DNA of 45,213 nucleotides, from assembly GCA_027296625.1 (NCBI GenBank), contig JAPUIX010000043.1:1-45213 (forward strand). The letters run 5' to 3'. The stretch's first letter is position 1. Each line of letters starts with the position of its first letter. Under the pieces are notes generated by a model. The model had not been told where the DNA came from. It worked only from the letters and a program-made list of their open reading frames with translations, and did not search any database. The position numbers were made by a program, and so were the translations under genes. Positions 29,306 to 39,678 of the stretch are shown here, piece after piece. Source of the stretch: Gammaproteobacteria bacterium (lineage in GTDB: Bacteria; Pseudomonadota; Gammaproteobacteria; JAKEHO01).

Positions 29306-29721
29306 ATCGCTATTTTCTCCTCAACAAATTGTCTTGCGCCATTTAGCCTCCAAGAACGCGTATCGACCACCTTCTCGCGGGTCACTGACAAGATCACGTA
29401 AGACCAACCCTCCCAGGCGGCCATGCGGTCGGTTTCCGAAGGCTGCGCGGGATGGTCCGGGTGGGAATGCCAGATCCCGACAATATCAAGGCCCAGGCGC
29501 GCCGCCTCACGATCAGCCGCCAGCATATCGTCGGGCGCCAGTTCATAACGGTCATTGGCCCGCTCCGTGTTCAAGTTACGAGCTGCCATGACGTCGCAGA
29601 CGTCGACCGCGCTGTTGCGTGCTTTCCCGGCAATGACGCCACAGGTTTCATTCGGATAGTCAGCCATCACCATCGATTCGAGGCGCTCCAGTAGGTCCTT
29701 AGATATCCGTAGGCTGACCAT
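29293..29721 (-). CDS. JAMM/Mov34 metallopeptidase (M67 family, Mec-like)
   Basis: 142 aa, ATG start. The JAMM zinc motif is complete: Glu25 in NETCGVIAG, then His85, His87, Ser95 and Asp98 in IWHSHPDHPAQPSETD. Bacterial members of this size (mycobacterial Mec, pseudomonad QbsD) cut after the diglycine of small sulfur carriers, releasing cysteine from CysO-Cys or trimming a C-terminal tail. It is the first gene of the operon, directly upstream of and overlapping the carrier fusion, which supports that partner. The promoter probably lies within 29722-29854, a spacer in which I saw no clear consensus. Confidence 0.88.
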   Translation of the reverse strand: MVSLRISKDLLERLESMVMADYPNETCGVIAGKARNSAVDVCDVMAARNLNTERANDRYELAPDDMLAADREAARLGLDIVGIWHSHPDHPAQPSETDRMAAWEGWSYVILSVTREKVVDTRSWRLNGARQFVEEKIAICQT

Positions 29722-29854
29722 AGCTCAATACTATACTAAACTACTAGGTTATTGAATCCCCACGGATACCAATGGATGACAGGCCGGGCCCAGGGCTTGG
29801 CATTGTCGCACAAGCATGGAACAACACAAACTGACCTAGTACCTTTACAGGGCT

Positions 29855-30541
29855 GTGCCGGATCTGACGCTTAGAACCCCACGCACTGAGGGCGAATTGC
29901 TTGCCAGAGCGCGATCGATTGCCGGACTGACGCTCGCAGAGGTGGCAAAGCCTTTAGGTCGGCCTGTGCCAAAGACGCTTCGTCGGGCAAAGGGTTGGGT
30001 CGGCGAGCTCATTGAAATGTACCTCGGCGCCAGTGCGTCGTCTTTGCCGGAGCCCGATTTTCAAGCGATTGGCGTCGAGTTAAAGACGATCCCGGTAGGT
30101 CGGAAGGGTCGCCCTCGGGAATCGACCTACGTGTGTACCGTGCCGCTTACGGGCAATCGAGGGCTTAGGTGGGAAGCCTCGTTAGTGCGGCGCAAGCTTG
30201 CACGGGTGCTCTGGGTTCCCATCGAGGCCAACCCAGCCGTCCCGTTGCCTATAAGACGCATCGGCTCGCCAATCTTATGGAGTCCAGACGCAGCAGAAGA
30301 ATTAGCGCTTCGGACTGACTGGGAAGAACTGATGGATATGGTCCGCATGGGCGAGCTTGAGCAACTGACGCCGCAGCATGGGACCTATCTTCAGATTCGG
30401 CCGAAGGCACCCAACGCCCGCGCATTGCGCGCCAGCATCGGAGAGACAGGAATAAGGACGCCGACCCTGCCGCGTGGGTTTTATCTGAGGGCATGCTTTA
30501 CCAGCAGACTCCTGTCTCGACACTATACACACGCAGGATAG
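29855..30541 (+). CDS. mutH: DNA mismatch repair endonuclease MutH
   Basis: 228 aa, GTG start. MutH nicks the unmethylated strand at hemimethylated GATC after activation by MutS and MutL. The catalytic DxnExK triad is complete: Asp68, Glu75 and Lys77 in DFQAIGVELKTIP. Similarity to E. coli MutH is strong along the whole chain (KGWVGELIEMYLGAS, VLWVPIEANPAVPLP, GSPILWSPDA, DWEELMDMVRMGELE, LQIRPKA, LPRGFYLR). Length equals the E. coli protein (229). It stands alone between the sulfur operon and dusA. Its presence implies a Dam methylase in the genome. Confidence 0.94.
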   Translation: MPDLTLRTPRTEGELLARARSIAGLTLAEVAKPLGRPVPKTLRRAKGWVGELIEMYLGASASSLPEPDFQAIGVELKTIPVGRKGRPRESTYVCTVPLTGNRGLRWEASLVRRKLARVLWVPIEANPAVPLPIRRIGSPILWSPDAAEELALRTDWEELMDMVRMGELEQLTPQHGTYLQIRPKAPNARALRASIGETGIRTPTLPRGFYLRACFTSRLLSRHYTHAG

Positions 30542-30616
30542 ACAATATCAGGCACCAGCTTAGGATTGCAGAGCATACAACACCGATCATACTGACGCCG
30601 CTAAAGGATAGACGAC

Positions 30617-31738
30617 GTGCGCCAATTCAAACCGTTTCAGGTTGAGACACACAGCAATTCCCTCCCAACTCGACTCGATCGCCGGTTGTCGGTCGCTCCG
30701 ATGATGGAGCGGACCGATCGTCACTTCCGCTACTTTCTTCGACTCATGACGCGGCACGTGCTGTTATACACGGAAATGATCACAACCGGGGCGCTGCTGC
30801 ACGGCAAGTCGGTGCGACTTCTTGCCCACGACGCAAGCGAACACCCGGTAGGCTTGCAGCTTGGCGGTAGCGATCCGGCGGAACTCGCCGAGTGCGCTCG
30901 CATGGGCTATGAATCCAAATACGATGAAATCAACCTGAACATTGGCTGTCCCAGCAATCGGGTACAGTCAGGCCGTTTTGGGGCCTGCCTTATGGCCGAC
31001 CCCGAGTTGGTTGCCAACTGTGTCACGGCGATGACCGAAGCCGTACCCATCCCTATTACGGTGAAAACCCGGCTTGGGATCGACGATCGGGATTCCTATG
31101 TGGACTTAAGCCAATTTATTGACTGCATCGCCGCAGTCGGGTGCGAGACGTTCATCCTCCATGCCCGTAAAGCCTGGCTGCATGGCCTTTCCCCAAAGGA
31201 AAACCGGAATATTCCACCGCTTCGTTACGACGTAGTCCACAAGATCAAACGGGACTACCCGAATCTGGAGATTATCCTTAATGGCAGCGTCAAGTCCTTG
31301 GAACAGGTGACAGATCAGTTAACGGAAGTTGACGGCGTGATGATAGGACGTGCTGCCTACGATAACCCATACCTGCTGGCGAGTGCTGACCAGCGGATCT
31401 ATAACAATCCTACGGCACCATTAAGTCGATTTGAGGTGCTTGAGCGATTCAGGCCTTATGTAGAGCGCCAACTGGCTGAAGGCGTGGGCTTCAGCGTCGT
31501 TACCCGCCCTATTCTGGGGCTGTTTCAGGGCCAACCGGGGGCAAAATTATGGCGGCGCACGCTCAGTGAGCATGGCCATCGGGGCGGGGCAAATATTAAG
31601 GTCTTGGAGCTAGCAGCCGCGCAGATCACGGCGCCATCGAACCATGATGTTGCGCGCCATGCAGGACCTAACAAGGCTAGACAACAAACCCTATCATCGG
31701 GCGCCTCACGCCTGCCCTACCAGACCAACGGACTATGA
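30617..31738 (+). CDS. dusA: tRNA-dihydrouridine synthase A
   Basis: 373 aa, GTG start at 30617. It reduces uridine in the tRNA D-loop with FMN and NADPH. The opening LSVAPMMERTDRHFRYFLR, the catalytic-cysteine segment GRFGACLMADP, the DusA-type LHARKAWLHGLSPKENRNIPP and the FMN phosphate site IILNGSV/MIGRAAYDNPYLL are intact. The conserved part ends around GGANIKVLELA; a further 30 or so residues (SNHDVARHAGPNKARQQTL onward) are a non-conserved tail. It lies 75 bp after mutH on the same strand. Confidence 0.93.
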   Translation: MRQFKPFQVETHSNSLPTRLDRRLSVAPMMERTDRHFRYFLRLMTRHVLLYTEMITTGALLHGKSVRLLAHDASEHPVGLQLGGSDPAELAECARMGYESKYDEINLNIGCPSNRVQSGRFGACLMADPELVANCVTAMTEAVPIPITVKTRLGIDDRDSYVDLSQFIDCIAAVGCETFILHARKAWLHGLSPKENRNIPPLRYDVVHKIKRDYPNLEIILNGSVKSLEQVTDQLTEVDGVMIGRAAYDNPYLLASADQRIYNNPTAPLSRFEVLERFRPYVERQLAEGVGFSVVTRPILGLFQGQPGAKLWRRTLSEHGHRGGANIKVLELAAAQITAPSNHDVARHAGPNKARQQTLSSGASRLPYQTNGL

Positions 31739-31831
31739 GCACCAAGCGTGCAGACTTAACTCCAATCTAAGAGGGAACCCACGGCCAGCAAAAAAATATC
31801 GGAGCCTACCTCAACTCCCGTAATTTCTGAT

Positions 31832-31865
31832 AAAAAAGCCCGAGCTCGTTCGTCAAACTCGGGCT
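31832..31865 (-). terminator. Rho-independent terminator of thiC
   Basis: On the minus strand AGCCCGAG (31865-31858) pairs with CTCGGGCT (31844-31837), an eight-base-pair GC-rich stem followed immediately by six T. It lies 33 bp after the thiC stop. The remaining spacer to dusA (31739-31831) shows nothing else. Confidence 0.85.
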
Positions 31866-31898
31866 GTGGCATATCAAACGCGTTCTTGGTAATCGACG

Positions 31899-33782
<1,884 letters not shown>

Positions 33783-33827
33783 TTATCTCCTGTATCGGTG
33801 GAGACGAGCGCCAGCATGGGGAGAAAA

Positions 33828-33912
33828 GTGCTCACTTCCCTACGCCGGTACTAACCGGATCAGGTTCAAAGGGTCGGTCTCAGCCCGTACGCGGGCACCC
33901 CTAGCTACACTC
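33828..33912 (-). promoter_or_regulatory. TPP (THI-box) riboswitch upstream of thiC
   Basis: Read on the minus strand, the leader contains the conserved aptamer parts in order: AGGGGTGCCC, then GGGCTGAGA (CTGAGA at 33883-33878), ACCCTTTGAACCTGATC (CCTGATC at 33864-33858), and TACCGGCGTAGGGAAG. These are the pyrimidine- and pyrophosphate-binding cores of the TPP class. It ends about 50 nt before the thiC ATG, with no strong terminator between, so control is more likely on translation or Rho-dependent, as in E. coli thiC. Aptamer edges are approximate. Confidence 0.93.
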
Positions 33913-33916
33913 GTAT

Positions 33917-33944
33917 GTTATATAATACCAGCCTGCCACGTGAA
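33917..33944 (-). promoter_or_regulatory. Probable sigma-70 promoter of thiC
   Basis: On the minus strand TTCACG (33944-33939) and TATAAC (33922-33917) are separated by 16 bp, a moderate match to the sigma-70 consensus. The expected transcription start, near 33910, coincides with the 5' edge of the riboswitch, which supports the call. A TATAAT on the plus strand at 33921-33926 overlaps it and may serve the divergent methyltransferase gene, but no -35 was found for it. Confidence 0.45.
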
Positions 33945-33976
33945 CGCTAGTATTTCTTCCGGAGTCCGAGTTTCAA

Positions 33977-34630
33977 ATGAATTTTGAACAAGCACGTTTC
34001 AACATGATCGAGCAGCAAATTAGGCCATGGAACGTGCTCGATCAGGGAGTTTTAGATCTTATTGGAGAGATGCACAGGGAAGACTTCGTTCCGGAGAACT
34101 ATCGTACACTCGCATTCGCGGATCTCAGAATACCCCTTGGGAACGGAGAGGTCACAATGACTCCAAAGGTGGAAGCGAGATTATTGCAGGCATTAACAAT
34201 CGATCCTGGCGAAAAAATCCTCGAGATTGGAACAGGCAGCGCTTATCTGACATCACTGCTGACAAGATTAGGTGGGCATGTTTACAGCGTTGACATTTAC
34301 GCAGATTTCACGGCGGCGGCTGCACCCAAACTCAAGCGATGTGGAATAAGTAACGTTACGTTGGAAACTGGCGACGCCCTCCATGGCTGGCAGAAAGCAG
34401 CACCTTATGATGTCATTGTTGTCACCGGATCCGTTCCAGTATTGAACACTGATTTTCAGGAACAACTGAATATTGGCGGCCGCGTGTTTGTCATCGTAGG
34501 TCATTCGCCTGTTATGGAAGCGATACTCATCACCCGCGTTGGGGAACGCGAATGGTCTAAAGAGAGTCTTTTTGAGACCGATCTACCGCCTCTGGTCGGA
34601 GCGGTGAAGCCACAGCAATTCAAGCTCTAA
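33977..34630 (+). CDS. Divergent protein-L-isoaspartate O-methyltransferase family protein
   Basis: 217 aa, ATG start. The SAM-binding motif I is clear (KILEIGTGSAYLTSLLTRL), with motif II at DVIVVTGSVP and motif III at IGGRVFVIVG. The N-terminal half follows the Pcm pattern (MIEQQIRPWNVLDQGVLDLI, REDFVPENY, LRIPLGNG). In true Pcm the segment GxGQTISxP holds the Ser/Thr that contacts isoaspartate; here it reads GNGEVTMTPK, so the substrate may differ. It lies 11 bp before a rhodanese gene and upstream of tolC. I leave the gene symbol empty because repair activity is uncertain. Confidence 0.8.
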   Translation: MNFEQARFNMIEQQIRPWNVLDQGVLDLIGEMHREDFVPENYRTLAFADLRIPLGNGEVTMTPKVEARLLQALTIDPGEKILEIGTGSAYLTSLLTRLGGHVYSVDIYADFTAAAAPKLKRCGISNVTLETGDALHGWQKAAPYDVIVVTGSVPVLNTDFQEQLNIGGRVFVIVGHSPVMEAILITRVGEREWSKESLFETDLPPLVGAVKPQQFKL

Positions 34631-34641
34631 GGTAGACAACC

Positions 34642-34962
34642 ATGCAATCGATCACCCCGATTGAACTCCAAACGTATCTCGACGATCACGACCGCGAATT
34701 TCTGATGATAGACGTACGTGAACCTTGGGAATACGAGCTGTGTCGCATAGAAGGATCCCATCACATACCTATGGCCCAAATTCCTGCCAGCAAAGACAAG
34801 CTGGAGTTGAATGTTGAAACGATCGTGATCTGCCACCATGGCGTGCGGAGTTTCCAGGTGGCCAATGATTTAGAACAATCCGGGTTTAGCCGGGTCTGCA
34901 ATCTAGAAGGCGGTATTGATGCCTGGGCGCGCGAACTCGATCCAGACATGCCGCAGTACTAA
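34642..34962 (+). CDS. Single-domain rhodanese
   Basis: 106 aa, ATG start with AAGG upstream. The fold is a complete single rhodanese domain: FLMIDVREPWEYELCRI near residue 20 is the typical entry and Cys64 in IVICHHGVRS is the persulfide-carrying active residue, followed by LEGGIDAWA. Such proteins pass sulfane sulfur between enzymes, in the cytosol here since there is no signal peptide. The loop after Cys64 (HHGVRS) is of the GlpE/PspE-like six-residue class. Neighbours give no specific partner. Confidence 0.88.
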   Translation: MQSITPIELQTYLDDHDREFLMIDVREPWEYELCRIEGSHHIPMAQIPASKDKLELNVETIVICHHGVRSFQVANDLEQSGFSRVCNLEGGIDAWARELDPDMPQY

Positions 34963-35025
34963 AATCAAGCTGGGGAGCGGCGGCACCCAGCGCTGCCAAA
35001 AAAAGAGAGGCCCCAAAGAGATAGC

Positions 35026-36345
35026 ATGCACCGAATTATTGCTGCAATTTTGCTCCTAGGCCTTGCCATGTCTCCGGAACCCGAGCTGTTCGCTGCAAAT
35101 CTGCTCGAAGTCTACAATCTTGCTTACGAGAGCGATCCTGAGTTGAAACGCATTCAGGCCGACCGACGGGCCACGCTCGAGGCCGTGCCGCAAGCACGTG
35201 CCCAGCTTTTGCCTGCACTCAACTTCAACGCGAATGTTAGCCAACACAATCAAGATATCAAAACCGAGCAGCTTGCAGGCACCTCCGGTGAGGTTGATTT
35301 TAACCGACACGGCTACTCACTCGATCTCACCCAGCCGATTTTCCGCTTCGATCGCTTTATCCAACTGAAACAGGCTAATAGCCAGGTCAAACAGGCTGAC
35401 GCAGAAGTAGCCGCCGCACTACAAGACCTGATCGTGCGAAGCGCCGAGCGCTACTACAATGTGCTGGCCGCTCAAGATAACATCGAATTTGTCCGCGCGG
35501 AGAAACGATCGCTTCAGCGCCAGCTTGAGCAGGCCAGCCAACGTTTCGAGGTAGGGCTCATCGCGATCACTGATGTGAAGGAGGCCGAGGCGGGCTACAA
35601 TCGGGCTGTCGCAAGAGAGATTGAAGCGGAAAATCTCCTCAATAATGCGCGCGAGCAGTTGCGGGAGATAACCGGTGAATACCTCACCGAGCTCACGCCG
35701 CTGAGCGCAGACTTGCCTCTGCTGGAGCCGGCCCCCCCCAATATCGATGAATGGACGCAGACGGCCCTTGAGCAGAACCTAAAAGTCACCGCTGCCCGCT
35801 ATGCAGTTGACATAGCTCGAGAAGAGATCAGTCGCCAATCCGCGGGACATCTGCCGACGCTCGATCTGGTCGCAAACCAAAGTTTCCTATCAGCCGGCGG
35901 ACGGTTTGCGTCGGACACCACCAATGCATCTGTGGGAGTAGAACTCAATGTGCCGATATTTCAAGGAGGCGAAGTCAACTCACTTACGCGCGAGGCGCGC
36001 GCGCAGTATCAAGCGAGTTTGGATCGATTGGAACGTGAACGTCGCGCGGCGCAGCGGGCGACCCGGGAAGCGTACCTTGGTGTGATCGCGAATATCAGCA
36101 GCGTGAAGGCGCTGAAACTCACGGTCGAATCACAGGAGATCGCCCTGCAGGCCACGAACGCGGGATTCGAGGTGGGTACGCGCACAGGGGTAGACGTCGT
36201 TGCGTCGGAACGAGCACTGCTTGAATCGCGGCGCGATCATGCACGGGCCCGATATGATTACATCCTCCAAGCGCTGCGGATGAAACAGGCGGCCGGCACA
36301 CTCTCACCTGACGACGTTGAACAGTTCAATCACTACCTGCATTGA
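35026..36345 (+). CDS. tolC: TolC-family outer membrane efflux channel
   Basis: 439 aa, ATG start. The signal peptide (residues about 3-25, ending FAAN) leads into LLEVYNLAYESDPELKRIQADR, the classic opening of TolC. Two OEP repeats are visible, each with long coiled-coil helices; the second contains GGEVNSLTREARAQYQAS and VGTRTGVDVVASERAL. The chain forms a trimeric outer-membrane and periplasmic channel for tripartite efflux pumps and type I secretion. Length is slightly under E. coli TolC (471 mature). No pump genes are adjacent. thiC close to tolC is also seen in Pseudomonas. Confidence 0.92.
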   Translation: MHRIIAAILLLGLAMSPEPELFAANLLEVYNLAYESDPELKRIQADRRATLEAVPQARAQLLPALNFNANVSQHNQDIKTEQLAGTSGEVDFNRHGYSLDLTQPIFRFDRFIQLKQANSQVKQADAEVAAALQDLIVRSAERYYNVLAAQDNIEFVRAEKRSLQRQLEQASQRFEVGLIAITDVKEAEAGYNRAVAREIEAENLLNNAREQLREITGEYLTELTPLSADLPLLEPAPPNIDEWTQTALEQNLKVTAARYAVDIAREEISRQSAGHLPTLDLVANQSFLSAGGRFASDTTNASVGVELNVPIFQGGEVNSLTREARAQYQASLDRLERERRAAQRATREAYLGVIANISSVKALKLTVESQEIALQATNAGFEVGTRTGVDVVASERALLESRRDHARARYDYILQALRMKQAAGTLSPDDVEQFNHYLH

Positions 36346-36361
36346 TACAGCATCTTAGGCG

Positions 36362-36979
36362 ATGACGATTCGGAAAAGCCACGTTGGCATGAAGGCTACC
36401 AACACCACCCCAAACTCAAGACCTTCGCTGCTGTGCCAGGCTGATGCCAGTCAGCTGGTCGCCATTGACATACAAACTCGTCTTTCTGCGGCCATGCCGA
36501 ATAAGGTGCTCACTCGCTTGAAGCGCAATATCGGCATCCTGACGCAAGCTGCCGACCTCCTGTCGATCCCGGTGCTGGTAACGGAGCAATATCCTAAAGG
36601 ATTAGGGCCAGTAGAACCCGACATTGCAAAGCACTTACCCAAGGGAACTTCTCGGTTCGAAAAGACCCGCTTCTCATGCTACGGTGTCGAAGGGTTCAAG
36701 CAATCGGTGGTAGAGAGCCAGCGAAATCAAGCCATCCTAACGGGGATGGAAGCGCACGTCTGTGTATTGCAAACCGCGATGGAGTTGCAAACATCCTATA
36801 TACAAGTCTTTGTCGCTGCAGACGCCGTCTGTTCCCGCAAACGTGAGGACTACGAAAATGCCTTGGCGCGCATGCAACAGGCCGGCGTTATCATCACTAA
36901 CACCGAGTCGGTGGTCTTTGAATGGCTGAGGGATGCACACCATGAGCATTTCAAAGCGATTAGTACACTGGTGCGTTGA
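36362..36979 (+). CDS. Isochorismatase-family cysteine hydrolase (YcaC-like)
   Basis: 205 aa, from ATG 36362; an in-frame ATG at 36389 is an alternative start. The catalytic triad of the family is present: Asp36 in VAIDIQTRL, Lys101 in FEKTRFSCYG and Cys134 in TGMEAHVCVLQTA. The non-proline cis peptide neighbourhood and the C-terminal motif SRKREDYENALARMQQAGV are also typical. Members hydrolyse amides or enol ethers; the substrate here cannot be told. It lies 17 bp after tolC and is followed by a terminator, so it closes that transcription unit. Confidence 0.85.
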   Translation: MTIRKSHVGMKATNTTPNSRPSLLCQADASQLVAIDIQTRLSAAMPNKVLTRLKRNIGILTQAADLLSIPVLVTEQYPKGLGPVEPDIAKHLPKGTSRFEKTRFSCYGVEGFKQSVVESQRNQAILTGMEAHVCVLQTAMELQTSYIQVFVAADAVCSRKREDYENALARMQQAGVIITNTESVVFEWLRDAHHEHFKAISTLVR

Positions 36980-37039
36980 ACCTTCCTGTCAGCGGTGGGA
37001 TTGAAAAGCGTCGTATTCAAACTATAAAACAAGCGTTCT

Positions 37040-37068
37040 GGGCTACCGGAAACTGGCGCCCTTTTTTT
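37040..37068 (+). terminator. Probable Rho-independent terminator after the isochorismatase gene
   Basis: GGGC at 37040-37043 pairs with GCCC at 37058-37061, with a further CC/GG pair inside a small bulge and a loop of about seven bases. Seven T follow at 37062-37068. The stem is imperfect but the T-run is strong. It separates the plus-strand unit from convergent glmS. Confidence 0.65.
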
Positions 37069-37074
37069 ATATGG

Positions 37075-38907
37075 CTATTCCACTGTCACCGACTTGGCGA
37101 GGTTGCGTGGCTGGTCAATGTCCGCCCCCTTCAGCACTGCCACATGATATGCAAATAGCTGAAGGGGCACGGTGTAGATCACAGGCGCGATCGGATCCTC
37201 TATGGGGGCCACGTTAAGGACCTGGACCCCGGCTGAGTTCTTTACTCCGGCCGCAGGATCCGCAAATACGTAGAGCTTGCCGCCACGGGCCCGCACCTCC
37301 TGGTGGTTGGTTTTCTGTTTCTCCAGCAATCCATCGTTTGGCGCAATAGCAACGACCGGCATGTCATCGTCAACCAGCGCCAACGGCCCATGTTTGAGTT
37401 CACCAGCTGGATAGGCCTCGGCGTGGATGTAAGAGATTTCCTTCAGTTTAAGCGCACCTTCCATTGCCACGGGATACAGGCTTCCCCGTCCTAGATATAA
37501 GGCATGATGCTTATTTGCGAACTGTTCGGCTAAGGTCTCAATCTGGTCGTTCAGCTCAAGGACAGCATTGAGCTTGCCCGGCAGACTCTCCAGTTGCGCA
37601 ACCAGCGCGTGCTCATCTTCCACTGTCAGACCGCTACGTCTGGCAAGCACGATTACGAGCAGCATGAGTGCCACAAGTTGAGTTGTAAAGGATTTGGTGG
37701 AAGCCACACCGATCTCAGGTCCCGCACGAGTCATTAAAACGAGTTCGGATTCGCGCGTAAGCGAGCTTTCTGGCACATTGCAGATCGCAAGCGAATGGGC
37801 ATAACCGCGCTGCTTGGCCTCATGCTGGGCCGCCAATGTATCGGCCGTCTCCCCGGACTGGGAGATGCTAACAAACAGCGTGTCCGGAAGGACCACCGGT
37901 CGACGATAGCGAAATTCGCTTGCGACCTCCACAGTACAAGGCAGACCCGCGATCGCCTCCATCCAGTATCGGGCGATGAGCCCAGCATGGTAACTCGTCC
38001 CGCACGCAACAATATGGACCGAGTGGATCTTATCCAACACGCTGGCCGCATTTGCGCCGAAAGCCTCCTCGAGTACGCGCCCCTCGGCAATTCGACCGTC
38101 TAATGTTTCGGCTACGGCGCGCGGCTGTGCGAAGATTTCCTTAAGCATGTAATGTCGGTAACCAGACTTGTCCGCGGCTTCTGCCGTCAATTCAGACACC
38201 TTGATCGGCCGGTGAACTTGTTTTCGACACGCATCGTAAATAGTGATCGTCTTTCGTCCAATGTCGGCGACATCGCCATCCTCAAGAAAGATGAATCGTT
38301 GCGTCACAGGCAACAGCGCGAAGACATCTGAGGCGATGAAGTGCTCGCCAATACCGACCCCGATGACTAAGGGGCTTCCGCGACGGGCAGCAATCAGTCG
38401 GTTGGGCTCTGACGTTGCAATGACGCCGAGCGCATACGCGCCGTCCAGCTCTTGCACTGTATCCATAACAGCCCCAAGCAAGTCTTGTCCGCGCTTCATA
38501 TGATGGTGGACTTGGTTGACGACCACTTCTGTATCGGTCTCGGAGGTAAACTCATAGCCAGCATCCCCCTGGCGCGTCCGCAATTCTTCATGGTTTTCAA
38601 TGATTCCGTTGTGGACGAGGGCTACCTCGCCCCGGCATACGTGAGGGTGCGCGTTGCTGGGACTGGGTTTCCCATGCGTTGCCCAGCGAGTATGGGCGAT
38701 ACCTGTGAGGCCGTAGAGTGCCTCACGTGCGAGGGCATCCTCCAGTTTCTTGACCTTACCCGTAACACGGATACGCTGAAGGCGATTCTTATTCCCAAGC
38801 ACGGCGACCCCGGCTGAATCATAGCCCCGGTACTCAAGACGCTTCAGTCCCTCAAGCAATATCGGGGTAACATCGCGTTGTGCCACTGCACCAACAATTC
38901 CGCACAT
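37075..38907 (-). CDS. glmS: Glucosamine-6-phosphate synthase (isomerizing)
   Basis: 610 aa, ATG start. GlmS makes glucosamine-6-phosphate from fructose-6-phosphate and glutamine, supplying peptidoglycan and lipid A. The catalytic Cys follows the initiator Met (MCGIVGAVAQRDV), and the glutamine amidotransferase domain has HTRWATHGKPS and HNGIIENH. Two SIS domains follow (VACGTSYHAG, SISQSGETADT, ASTKSFTTQL). The C-terminal PRNLAKSVTVE is the conserved end that closes over the active site. Length is identical to the E. coli class (609). No glmU lies upstream. Confidence 0.97.
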   Translation of the reverse strand: MCGIVGAVAQRDVTPILLEGLKRLEYRGYDSAGVAVLGNKNRLQRIRVTGKVKKLEDALAREALYGLTGIAHTRWATHGKPSPSNAHPHVCRGEVALVHNGIIENHEELRTRQGDAGYEFTSETDTEVVVNQVHHHMKRGQDLLGAVMDTVQELDGAYALGVIATSEPNRLIAARRGSPLVIGVGIGEHFIASDVFALLPVTQRFIFLEDGDVADIGRKTITIYDACRKQVHRPIKVSELTAEAADKSGYRHYMLKEIFAQPRAVAETLDGRIAEGRVLEEAFGANAASVLDKIHSVHIVACGTSYHAGLIARYWMEAIAGLPCTVEVASEFRYRRPVVLPDTLFVSISQSGETADTLAAQHEAKQRGYAHSLAICNVPESSLTRESELVLMTRAGPEIGVASTKSFTTQLVALMLLVIVLARRSGLTVEDEHALVAQLESLPGKLNAVLELNDQIETLAEQFANKHHALYLGRGSLYPVAMEGALKLKEISYIHAEAYPAGELKHGPLALVDDDMPVVAIAPNDGLLEKQKTNHQEVRARGGKLYVFADPAAGVKNSAGVQVLNVAPIEDPIAPVIYTVPLQLFAYHVAVLKGADIDQPRNLAKSVTVE

Positions 38908-39118
38908 GCTTTAGTAAGCCTCCTCCTAAGCGCCAATGTCATTCATATGAAAAGCAGTCAAGGCAAGAGAATTTGACAATTGCTTTGCCGTTAAACGGGG
39001 ACAGCGGAAGCTGCCGATAGAGGCAGTCCAGGGACCGACTGCATCAACCCCGACCACCAAGGTGGTCGGAGAACTGTACCCAAGGCGATCGGCTAATGGT
39101 CTCTGCACGGCATCAGAA
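38908..39118 (-). other. Spacer between tRNA-Pro and glmS with a perfect inverted repeat
   Basis: The 211-bp spacer has no gene. It contains ccgaccaccaaggtggtcgg (39050-39069), two nine-base arms around AA, able to form a tight hairpin about 50 bp past the 3' end of the tRNA. No T-run follows on the minus strand, so it is not a normal terminator. Its arm CCGACCACC also occurs within the tRNA-Pro anticodon-variable region, which may be chance or a partial duplication. Confidence 0.5.
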
Positions 39119-39195
<77 letters not shown>

Positions 39196-39321
39196 GTTCG
39201 ATAATAGACCTAAATAGGCCCTTCGGGAGAAAGGGTACTGCATGATGAAGCGCCGTTGGGCTTCATTTAAGATTCATAAAGGGGCACATCGACAACATCA
39301 CTGTTGATCGAAGGACGTATG

Positions 39322-39678
39322 CTAGCGTCTTAGGATATCGAGAACCCCTTCCAGTTCGACGCGCAATTGACGAATGATTTGTTGGCTCTGATTGGAATCT
39401 TCCTTGGCCTCGGATCCGGAGAGGCGCTGGCGAGCACCCCCGATGGTAAATCCCTGTTCGTATAGCAGGCTGCGAATCTGCCGGATTAATATGACGTCAT
39501 GTCGCTGGTAGTAGCGGCGGTTCCCGCGCCGCTTAAGAGGCTTTAGCTGTGGAAACTCCTGTTCCCAATAACGCAACACATGCGGTTTGACTGCACATAA
39601 CTCGCCAACCTCACCGATGGTAAAATACCGCTTTCCAGGAATTACTGGTAAATAACTATCGTTCGATGCTTCCAGCAT
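39322..39678 (-). CDS. MerR-family transcriptional regulator (ihfA-linked)
   Basis: 118 aa, ATG start. The N-terminal winged HTH ([20 protein letters not shown] then [10 protein letters not shown]) and the following [20 protein letters not shown] are typical of MerR proteins. The C-terminal part is short, with no cysteine sensor site, so it is not a metal sensor of the CueR/ZntR type. It overlaps the ihfA 3' end by 23 bases; this ihfA-merR pairing is widely conserved in gamma- and betaproteobacteria, yet its function is little known. Effector unknown. Confidence 0.88.
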   Translation of the reverse strand: MLEASNDSYLPVIPGKRYFTIGEVGELCAVKPHVLRYWEQEFPQLKPLKRRGNRRYYQRHDVILIRQIRSLLYEQGFTIGGARQRLSGSEAKEDSNQSQQIIRQLRVELEGVLDILRR

